DNA of 64,000 nt. Origin: Bacteroidales bacterium. Its GTDB lineage: Bacteria > Bacteroidota > Bacteroidia > Bacteroidales > UBA932. Each line of letters starts with the position of its first letter. Position 1 is the first letter of the stretch. The translations under genes were made by a program, and so were the position numbers. The stretch spans positions 1 to 64,000 of the forward strand of contig JAFWOY010000040.1 in the NCBI GenBank assembly GCA_017509755.1. Direction: 5' to 3'. Below are positions 26,195 to 33,424 of the stretch, piece after piece. The notes beneath the pieces were generated by a model that was given only the letters and a program-made list of their open reading frames with translations, had not been told where the DNA came from and did no database searches.

Positions 26195-27465
26195 CAGATC
26201 AGGTCGAAGCCGGTGTACTTGCGCAACACCTCCGGGACCACGATGTGGCCGTCGGGGGTCTGGTAGTTCTCGATGATCGTGGCGAGGATGCGCGGCAAGG
26301 CCAGGGAACTGCCGTTCAGCGTGTGCGCCAGCTGCGTCTTGCCATTCTCATCTTTATAGCGGAGTTTCAGGCGGTTGGCCTGATACGATTCGAAATTCGA
26401 GACCGAACTGACCTCAAGCCAGCGCTGCTGGGCGGCCGAGAAGACCTCGAAGTCATAAGTGATGGCGGAAGTGAAGCTCATGTCGCCGCCGCAGAGACGA
26501 AGGATCCGATACGGCAAGCCGAGGGCTTGGACGAGCGTCTCCACATGCGCGACCATCTCGTCCAGCGCCGCGTACGAGTTCTCGGGCAGTTCGAGGCGGA
26601 CAATCTCCACCTTGTCGAACTGGTGCAGGCGGTTCAGGCCACGCACATCCTTGCCATAGGAACCGGCTTCCCGGCGCCAGCACGGCGTGTAGGCGGTCAT
26701 CTTCACCGGGAAATCTTCTCGTTTGAGGATCACGTCCCGGTAGATGTTGGTCACCGGCACTTCCGCGGTGGGAATCATATAAAACCCGTCGAGCGGGGCA
26801 AAGTACATCTGTCCTTCCTTGTCAGGCAACTGACCGGTGCCGAAGCCGGAATCTGCGTTGACCATATACGGCGGCTGGTATTCGAGATAACCGGCATCCG
26901 TGTTCTTTTCCAGGAACCAGGAGATCAGCGCGCGCTGGATCTTCGCACCCTTGCCCTTATAGACGGGGAAACCCGCGCCCGTGAGTTTCACGCCCAGGTC
27001 AAAATCAATGATATCGAGATTCTTGACGAGTTCCCAGTGTGGAAGGGCATGCTCCGGCAGATGCGGCTCGGGGCCACCCATTTTCACCACAAGGTTGTCT
27101 TCCGCCGTACGGCCTTCCGGCACGAGGGCGCAAGGAAGGTTCGGAAGCAGAACAACCAGGGACTGCTGCTTCTGCTCGCACTCCGACATCCTCTCTTCCA
27201 GCGCCTTGGATTTCTCCTTCAATTCGGCCACGATCTTTTTGACCGCTTCAGCCTCATCGCGGCGTCCCTGCTTCATCAGGCCGCCGATCTCGGCAGCTTT
27301 CGACTTCTGCTGGGCCAGGCAAGCGTCCAGTTCGGTCTGGGCCGCCCGGCGCTGCTTATCCATATCGAGGATTTGATAGACAATATCTTTGGCATCGAAA
27401 TGCTTGACCTGCAAGCGTTCAATGACGAATTCGGGGTTCTCGCGGAGGAGTTTGAGGGTCAACAT
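26194..27465 (-). CDS. serS: Seryl-tRNA synthetase
   Basis: 423 residues, standard length. The N-terminal coiled-coil arm (about 1-105) binds the long variable arm of tRNA-Ser. Class II motifs are seen as TAEVPVTNIYRD (motif 1 region), CWRREAGSYGKDVRGLNRLHQF (motif 2) and LNGSSLALPRILATIIENYQ (motif 3). Confidence 0.97.
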   Translation of the reverse strand: MLTLKLLRENPEFVIERLQVKHFDAKDIVYQILDMDKQRRAAQTELDACLAQQKSKAAEIGGLMKQGRRDEAEAVKKIVAELKEKSKALEERMSECEQKQQSLVVLLPNLPCALVPEGRTAEDNLVVKMGGPEPHLPEHALPHWELVKNLDIIDFDLGVKLTGAGFPVYKGKGAKIQRALISWFLEKNTDAGYLEYQPPYMVNADSGFGTGQLPDKEGQMYFAPLDGFYMIPTAEVPVTNIYRDVILKREDFPVKMTAYTPCWRREAGSYGKDVRGLNRLHQFDKVEIVRLELPENSYAALDEMVAHVETLVQALGLPYRILRLCGGDMSFTSAITYDFEVFSAAQQRWLEVSSVSNFESYQANRLKLRYKDENGKTQLAHTLNGSSLALPRILATIIENYQTPDGHIVVPEVLRKYTGFDLI

Positions 27466-27489
27466 CTGTCATTCATTTTATTTATCCGG

Positions 27490-27529
27490 CAAATATAGAA
27501 AAAAACATGCATCCTTTTTCGTAAATTTG
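27490..27529. promoter_or_regulatory. Divergent -7 boxes between serS and the C69 dipeptidase
   Basis: TATATTTG on the minus strand (27497-27490) lies 24 bases before serS. TAAATTTG on the plus strand (27522-27529) lies 20 bases before the dipeptidase gene. -33 elements are not clear in either direction. Confidence 0.55.
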
Positions 27530-27549
27530 TAACGCTAACTCGAAAGATT

Positions 27550-29196
27550 ATGAAACGAATCCTCTATGTAACCTTGCTTGCTGCCGGTTTGCTGGCTTCT
27601 GTCATCCAGACCCCGGCCTGCACCAACATTCTCGTAACCAAAGGCGCCTCGGCCGACGGCTCCTGCATGATCAGCTATCTGGCTGACTCGCACCAACTGT
27701 ACGGAGAGCTCTATTACTGGCCCGCGGCCAACTGGCCGGCCGGCGCGATGACTGATATCTACGACTGGGACAGTGGCCGTTACCTGGGCCGGATCCCGCA
27801 AGTTCCCCACACTTTCCAGGTGACGGGCAATATCAATGAACACCAGCTCATCATCGGCGAGACCACCTTTGGCGGCCGGGAAGGACTGACCAATCCCGGC
27901 GGCCTGATCGATTACGGCTCGTTAATCTACCTCACCCTGCAGCGAGCCCGCACCGCCCGCGAAGCCATCGCCACGATTGGCGACCTGCTGGCCAGATACG
28001 GCTATGCGTCGGAGGGAGAAAGCTTCTCGATTGCCGATACGGAAGAGTGCTGGATCATGGAAATCATCGGAAAAGGTGAAGAAAAAGGAGCTGTCTGGGT
28101 GGCTGTAAGGATTCCCGACGGGGAAATCTCCGCACACGCCAATTGCAGCCGCATCCACCACTTCCCGCTCCACGACCCTGAAAACTGTCTCTACGCCCCT
28201 GACGTGATCTCTTTCGCCCGCAAGATGGGATTCTTTACGGGCCGCGATGAAGACTTCAGCTTCTGCGACGCCTATGCCCCTGCCAGCCACGATACGCTCC
28301 GCGGCTGCGAGACGCGTACCTGGGCCGCCTTCCGCATCCTGGGCGGTGAGAATTTCGATGCCAACCGCTACCTCGACTTTGCCGCCGGCGACAACCCGGC
28401 CAACAAGATGCCGCTTTCCATCCGGCCGAAACGGAAACTCACAGTCAAGGACGTAGCTGATGCCCAACGCGACCATTTCGAGGGAACGCCCTTCGACTTT
28501 TCGGAAGATGTCGGTGCCGGTGAATTCCGTCGCCCCTACCGCTGGCGTCCGATGGGTTTCGAAGTGGACGGCAAGGAATATGAATTCGAACGTTCGGCCG
28601 GCACGCAGCAGACGGGCTTCTGGTTCGTCGCCCAGGCCCGCGGCTGGCTGCCCGACACCGTCGGTGCGCTCAACTGGTTCGGCGTGGACGACTCCGCCAC
28701 TTCCGTCCTCACCCCGATCTATGTCTGTACGCAGCAGGTTCCGCAGTGCTTCGCTGTGGGCAACGGCGATATGATGACCTGGAGCGACTCGGCTGCCTTC
28801 TGGCTCTTCAACCGCGTGACGCACCTGGCATACCTCTTCTACGACCGGGTCGCGCCGGAACTTCGCGCAGCCCAGGAGAACTTCGAGCAGCAGAGTCAGG
28901 TGCTCGTCCAGGAGATGGACCGCCAGGCTGTCCGCATGATTGAAGCCGGCAATGCGAAATCCGCCGTCACCCGCCTGACCGAGTTCTCCGTCAACCGTGC
29001 CCAAACCCTGTTCAACGACTGGAAAGCGCTGGGCGACTACCTGATGGTCAAATACATGGACGGCAACGTGAAACAAGTGGACGAAAACGGCAACTTCCTC
29101 GACAATGGCAGCGGCAAGCATATCCCTGCTTCGCCGCTTCACCCGAAGTTCCGCGAACGCTGGCTGCGGTCCGTCGCAGCGGACTTGAAAAAATAA
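27550..29196 (+). CDS. C69-family dipeptidase (Ntn hydrolase)
   Basis: 548 residues. The signal peptide ends right before Cys24 (TPA|CTNILVTKGAS). Cys24 becomes the N-terminal nucleophile after processing, as in PepD/C69 enzymes. The family body is conserved (SADGSCMISYLADSH, ITEFSVNRAQ near the end). It should cleave dipeptides in the periplasm. Together with dpp11 it fits stepwise peptide use. It is followed by a strong terminator. Confidence 0.9.
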   Translation: MKRILYVTLLAAGLLASVIQTPACTNILVTKGASADGSCMISYLADSHQLYGELYYWPAANWPAGAMTDIYDWDSGRYLGRIPQVPHTFQVTGNINEHQLIIGETTFGGREGLTNPGGLIDYGSLIYLTLQRARTAREAIATIGDLLARYGYASEGESFSIADTEECWIMEIIGKGEEKGAVWVAVRIPDGEISAHANCSRIHHFPLHDPENCLYAPDVISFARKMGFFTGRDEDFSFCDAYAPASHDTLRGCETRTWAAFRILGGENFDANRYLDFAAGDNPANKMPLSIRPKRKLTVKDVADAQRDHFEGTPFDFSEDVGAGEFRRPYRWRPMGFEVDGKEYEFERSAGTQQTGFWFVAQARGWLPDTVGALNWFGVDDSATSVLTPIYVCTQQVPQCFAVGNGDMMTWSDSAAFWLFNRVTHLAYLFYDRVAPELRAAQENFEQQSQVLVQEMDRQAVRMIEAGNAKSAVTRLTEFSVNRAQTLFNDWKALGDYLMVKYMDGNVKQVDENGNFLDNGSGKHIPASPLHPKFRERWLRSVAADLKK

Positions 29197-29202
29197 AAAA
29201 GA

Positions 29203-29238
29203 AACGGAGGCCTCAACGGTCTCCGTTCTTCTTTCAGT
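29203..29238. terminator. Bidirectional terminator between C69 gene and rpmA
   Basis: AACGGAGGCC pairs with GGTCTCCGTT around a TCAAC loop. T-rich sequence follows on the plus strand (TTCTTTC) and a long A-rich tract precedes it, which becomes TTTTTTATTTTTT on the minus strand. It can therefore serve both converging genes. Confidence 0.85.
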
Positions 29239-29250
29239 CTGGAATAAAAA

Positions 29251-29520
29251 CTAAGCTTCGGCCTGCTGTACCGGGACTACCGACACATAGGACTTGTTGC
29301 CTACTTTCTTCTTGAAGGTCACGACGCCATCCACCAGGGCGAACAGGGTGTGGTCTTTACCCATACCTACGTTCTCACCGGGATTGTGGACAGTGCCTCT
29401 CTGACGGACGAGGATATTGCCGGCTTTGCAATACTGGCCACCGAACAATTTGACGCCCAAACGTTTGCTCTGTGATTCACGGCCGTTCTTCGAACTACCT
29501 ACACCTTTTTTGTGTGCCAT
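29251..29520 (-). CDS. rpmA: 50S ribosomal protein L27
   Basis: 89 residues. It starts [16 protein letters not shown], the conserved N-terminus that reaches the peptidyl-transferase centre, and contains [21 protein letters not shown]. No cleavable N-terminal extension is present. It is second in the rplU-rpmA operon. Confidence 0.98.
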   Translation of the reverse strand: MAHKKGVGSSKNGRESQSKRLGVKLFGGQYCKAGNILVRQRGTVHNPGENVGMGKDHTLFALVDGVVTFKKKVGNKSYVSVVPVQQAEA

Positions 29521-29545
29521 AGCTTGTTCTTGTTTTAATGGTTAG

Positions 29546-29854
29546 TTAAGCAATCCCCTCGATCTGGAGTTTCGTAAGATACTGACGGTGGCCGTTCTTC
29601 TTCTGATAACCCTTGCGGCGTTTCTTCTTGAAGATGATCACTTTGTCTGCTTTGCAATGCTCGACGACGGTCGCCTTGACGGCGGCACCATCGATGTACG
29701 GAGCACCGACTTTTACGTCACCCTCGTTGTCGAGAAGCAACACCTTGTCAAAAGAGAGCGCATCACCGACCTCGGCAGCCTGCCGGTTGACGAAGATCTG
29801 CTTGCCCGCTTCCACTTTGAACTGCTGTCCTGCAATGTCTACAATTGCGTACAT
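29546..29854 (-). CDS. rplU: 50S ribosomal protein L21
   Basis: 102 residues. The sequence starts MYAIVDIAGQQFKVEAGK and has the basic KKKRRKGYQKKNGHRQ segment typical of L21. It is the first gene of the rplU-rpmA operon, with a leader of about 90 bases. Confidence 0.98.
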   Translation of the reverse strand: MYAIVDIAGQQFKVEAGKQIFVNRQAAEVGDALSFDKVLLLDNEGDVKVGAPYIDGAAVKATVVEHCKADKVIIFKKKRRKGYQKKNGHRQYLTKLQIEGIA

Positions 29855-29950
29855 AAATAAATTTTTAAAAAATTTACAACCGTAAGCGGATAGCCTTTAA
29901 CTATCTCTTAATCACTAGCTTAACGATTTTCTAACATCCTTTTAGGGATG

Positions 29951-29982
29951 CAAAGATACATAAATAATTGATTCCCACAAAG
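29951..29982 (-). promoter_or_regulatory. Bacteroidota-type promoter of rplU-rpmA
   Basis: On the minus strand CTTTG (29982-29978), a 19-base spacer and TATCTTTG (29958-29951) fit the consensus. The remaining leader to the ATG at 29854 is AT-rich, and I found no clear structure in it. Confidence 0.8.
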
Positions 29983-30039
29983 AAAAAAAAAAGAATCTTT
30001 CACCGCCCGCGGCCACCCCGCTACCAGACACCCGCGGTG
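29983..30039 (-). terminator. Probable terminator of the 12-gene locus
   Basis: On the minus strand the end of the last gene contains CACCGC (30039-30034), which can pair with GCGGTG (30006-30001). After a short gap this is followed by TTCTTTTTTTTTTC. The stem includes the stop codon region. The same T-rich tract lies next to the rplU promoter. Confidence 0.5.
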
Positions 30040-30962
30040 AATTCCGTAACGGACTTGGCGAAGGCGGCGGCGGCGCGGACGCGTTCTTCGTAGGTGTCGC
30101 GGTAGGAGTAGCGGAATTCGCATTGGATGGCATCGACGACCCCGCCGCCGTAGGATCCGTATTGGCGCGTGGTGTAGCCGCCATAGAAATACGGCGTGGA
30201 ACCTGGTGAGAGGTTGCCGGGGCGCGGGACACATTCGAGGCCGTTCTTGTAGAGGATGCTGCCGAAGGATTTTTCACCCCGCAGCAGTTGGGCGAAACTG
30301 AGACCGGCCTTGTTCGTCCGGGTCAGGTATGCTATACTCGAGGAGGCAGCGTAAGTGCCGCTGTTGAGCGTTTCGTCTGACTTGTCAAGGGTAGAAACGG
30401 GCAGCAGGTATCCCAGGTCAATCTGTTCGGAATGGCTCTGGCCATGGATGTCGAGCAGGAGACCATGGCCGTATTGTTGCGAGACGGCATTGCGTGCCTC
30501 CGTGACGTAGGCGTGGTAGGCATCGTAGATCTTGCCGGCGTTCTCGTCGCCAGCCGGAATCGCGTAGCTACGCTTGCGGTTGAAATCCACATGATTGCGC
30601 TTGATCAGGGAGATGATCATGTAGGGATGCCTGCCGGTCTGCTGATAGAAGGCCTTGTCGATCTCGTCGGCCAGTTCCCGGGTATTGTAATCCAGGTCGG
30701 TGGCGAAGTCCGGGTCGGGGCAGTTGCTCGTATTGCGGAGCGTCAGGAAAGACTCGACGATCGTCCCGCCGTGCGGTACCGTCAGGATGATGGGGCAGTT
30801 CCCCTCCCGGTATTCAACATACTTTTCAATCTTGAGGGTCTGTTCCTGTTTGTACTTTTCAATCTCTTCGGGTGTCAGATGACGCGGGCCATCGTCGGGC
30901 CGGTTGCAGGCAGCCAGACCCGACAGGATTGCCAATAAGAGAACCAGAACCTTACTCCGCAT
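30021..30962 (-). CDS. N-formylglutamate-amidohydrolase-like lipoprotein
   Basis: 313 residues. A lipoprotein signal ends at Cys19 (LAAC). The body resembles the N-formylglutamate amidohydrolase superfamily: VPHGGT at 62-67, an RNHVDFNR segment and LLLDIHGQS, which would supply zinc ligands. Classical members are cytoplasmic and act on N-formylglutamate, whereas this one is exported. Its place at the end of a murein-type locus makes an amide hydrolase acting on muropeptides conceivable, but this is inference. The start overlaps the preceding gene by 11 bases. Confidence 0.7.
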   Translation of the reverse strand: MRSKVLVLLLAILSGLAACNRPDDGPRHLTPEEIEKYKQEQTLKIEKYVEYREGNCPIILTVPHGGTIVESFLTLRNTSNCPDPDFATDLDYNTRELADEIDKAFYQQTGRHPYMIISLIKRNHVDFNRKRSYAIPAGDENAGKIYDAYHAYVTEARNAVSQQYGHGLLLDIHGQSHSEQIDLGYLLPVSTLDKSDETLNSGTYAASSSIAYLTRTNKAGLSFAQLLRGEKSFGSILYKNGLECVPRPGNLSPGSTPYFYGGYTTRQYGSYGGGVVDAIQCEFRYSYRDTYEERVRAAAAFAKSVTEFTAGVW

Positions 30963-33405
30963 CTTCTACCCAATTACGGACATCCCAGCCCCAGATGACA
31001 TCGCCCTGGTGGACGAACAGCACCTCGAACGACTTGCCGGAAGCCTGGTCCGTCACGTGGTAACGGGCCATCCGCTCCGAGCCACCAACTTGTTCATACG
31101 GACCCAAATCCAGCGCTGGATAGGCTTTCTTCCCTTCGTCAGGTGCCATGCCGTTGACGCTTTGGGCATGAATGGCTTCGCCAGCCGCCAGACGCTGGAT
31201 GCTGCGCTCCACCACGGCCATCAGACCGGGATGGGCAAAGGGATCCAGATCAGCCGCCGGTGCCGCTTCAAACGGGATCCATCCCCCATTTGCGGCCCTT
31301 TCAGCCCGCATCCGGTTGGCATAGGCTTTGAACTGCCGGCGAAGGACCGGCGATGCCAGCCCTTCCGAAGTATAGAGCGAAATCCCCTGTGCACCAGCCC
31401 GGAAGGCATTGTCCATCTTGTCAAAGATGGCCTCTGCCGGCCCGCCGAGTTCCGTATCGAGCCCGCAGAACAGGACTGTACGCGGGTTCTTGTCCCGGTT
31501 GTTCATCACGGTGGCATCATACGCAAATTGCGGGTCCTGTGTATAGAAATCCGTATAGACCATCGGAAACACAAAGTCGAGGTCCCAGTCGTGGAAACGC
31601 TGGAACACCATGAATTCCGCTACCTTTTCGGTGGCAAACGGCGAAGCCGTCACTTTCTTACCGCAGGCATGGGCCTCATGGGCCAGGCGATTGGCCACTT
31701 CCGTGACCACGTCGCAACGGAAACGGCACCAGACGGAGTCACGGGAAGGATCTTCCTTCGTACGGGGATCGTACCCATATTTCTGCTTGAAACGGGCAAG
31801 CATGGCCGGATGATAGCCATAGTCATATTCCGGCTGCACCTCGCCGTCCTGCAGGATCCCATAGATGTGGGAAAGCGACATCGGCAGCACACAGTCCACC
31901 AAACGACAATAATCGATGCAGATACCTTCGATGCCGTCGATAGCACAGATGGTGCGGACTTTTTCAGCCAGATAGTCCTGTACCTCAGGCAACGCAGGAC
32001 TCAGGAACTTGTAGGAACTGACATAGGCCTTGTGGTCGGCCAGGCTCTCCCCTCTCCGGTTCTGGTCGAACCAGTCGGGATGCGCCTCCAACAAGCCGGC
32101 CCGGTCTTCGTAAGGGGGCTTGAGCGTCCAGACCCAGGCATAGACAGCGATGCCATGGCGGCGGGCCATCTCGATATAACGTTTATACGCTTCAACGGAA
32201 GGCGCATGCAGCATCACGGCATCGAGGCCAGCCTCTTCCATGTGGGCAAAGGCCTGTTCCATGTCACGTCCTTCCTCTTCTTCCATCCAGGTCCAGAACA
32301 TCGGCAGCGCAGGTTCTTCGATGCAGTCCATCAGCAGGTGGCGTCCTTCCGAAGGGAGATAGTCGCAATGATACTCCCACCAGAAAACGCCGCCGAAGCC
32401 CATCTCCTGGACCCACGCCATCTTGGCTGCAATGGAGCGGGCATTGTCGGCTGATACGAAAGCAGACCGATCGGGTGCAAAGTAGTACGGACACTGCGCC
32501 TCCTCGTCCCACTCCTCCGTCCAGCCAGCCTGCAGCAACGAAGGCAGGTCCGGATAGAAGAAATCGCGGGCGTGATCCGACAGGCGCTCATCTTCTGCCG
32601 GTTCCTCACCCGGTGCAAGGCCTTCGTAATAATAGCCGTAGCTGGCCAGGCCGATATGGATCTTCTTCGGATCGAAACGGCTCCAGTTGGCTTCGAAATT
32701 CGCCTTGATGCCGGGCAGCGGGGTGTTGTGCGTGCCGCACTTGCCCCACCAGCCGCCGCCCATGTCGTAGTACATGATGTTCACCCAGTCACAGCAAGCG
32801 GAGAGCGCATCTGCCTCTTCCTGGGAGTAATCGTGTTCACTGTTGAGTGCCGTCGTCAAGCCGTAGCGGCGCCCGTCCAGCGCCCCGAGGCTGTCGAGAG
32901 CCGCCCGGATATCCTGCATCAGGGCCAGATGCATCTCCTTGGTTACGGTATGCTCCCAGTCTAGCTCCAACCCGTCAAAATGATGGTGCCGGGCAAAGGC
33001 AGCCATGTACCTGGCAAATTTCGCGCGCCGGGCCGGATCTTCGGCAATCTGGTTATAGCGGGTACCCGAGAACGAAAGATAGATCTGGTTGCCGGCCTCA
33101 TGGATCAGGCCGATATAGCGGTCGATCGTTTCCTGGGCGCCGTCACTGTACTGGTGGTTGTCCACCTTTTCGCGCAGGATGTCTTCCAGCGGCGCATCGA
33201 ATTCCGCCGGTTGCCAGGAGGGCATCGCCTGGAAATAATAATACTGATAGTTTTTGAGCTGGTCAACCGTCATTTCCTGGGGGACAAGACGGGAATAGAC
33301 CGAATAAGTGGCATGGATCAATGGAGCCGGCGCTTCCTTTTCCGGCTGGCAGCCGGCGGCCAACACCAGCAGCAGGCTCAAGACAGCAAAGAAACGGGTT
33401 TTCAT
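30952..33405 (-). CDS. GH18-like / GHL10-like fusion lipoprotein
   Basis: 817 residues, signal ending at Cys19 (AAGC). The first half (about 30-370) is a GH18-like barrel with DGLELDWE at 144-151. The family DxxDxDxE motif is kept except that its second Asp is Glu, and the acid Glu151 is present. MYYDMGGGWWG and GGVFWWEYHCDY follow. The second half (about 370-690) resembles the GHL10 group of putative glycoside hydrolases (AVYAWVWTL, HPDWF, GICIDYCRL, FVFPMVYTDFY). A beta-rich tail ends the protein. Two unrelated catalytic barrels on one envelope protein suggest successive cuts on one glycan. It starts 19 bases after the Ntn/C1B fusion gene. Confidence 0.78.
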   Translation of the reverse strand: MKTRFFAVLSLLLVLAAGCQPEKEAPAPLIHATYSVYSRLVPQEMTVDQLKNYQYYYFQAMPSWQPAEFDAPLEDILREKVDNHQYSDGAQETIDRYIGLIHEAGNQIYLSFSGTRYNQIAEDPARRAKFARYMAAFARHHHFDGLELDWEHTVTKEMHLALMQDIRAALDSLGALDGRRYGLTTALNSEHDYSQEEADALSACCDWVNIMYYDMGGGWWGKCGTHNTPLPGIKANFEANWSRFDPKKIHIGLASYGYYYEGLAPGEEPAEDERLSDHARDFFYPDLPSLLQAGWTEEWDEEAQCPYYFAPDRSAFVSADNARSIAAKMAWVQEMGFGGVFWWEYHCDYLPSEGRHLLMDCIEEPALPMFWTWMEEEEGRDMEQAFAHMEEAGLDAVMLHAPSVEAYKRYIEMARRHGIAVYAWVWTLKPPYEDRAGLLEAHPDWFDQNRRGESLADHKAYVSSYKFLSPALPEVQDYLAEKVRTICAIDGIEGICIDYCRLVDCVLPMSLSHIYGILQDGEVQPEYDYGYHPAMLARFKQKYGYDPRTKEDPSRDSVWCRFRCDVVTEVANRLAHEAHACGKKVTASPFATEKVAEFMVFQRFHDWDLDFVFPMVYTDFYTQDPQFAYDATVMNNRDKNPRTVLFCGLDTELGGPAEAIFDKMDNAFRAGAQGISLYTSEGLASPVLRRQFKAYANRMRAERAANGGWIPFEAAPAADLDPFAHPGLMAVVERSIQRLAAGEAIHAQSVNGMAPDEGKKAYPALDLGPYEQVGGSERMARYHVTDQASGKSFEVLFVHQGDVIWGWDVRNWVEDAE

Positions 33406-33424
33406 ATACAGACAAATGACAGGA

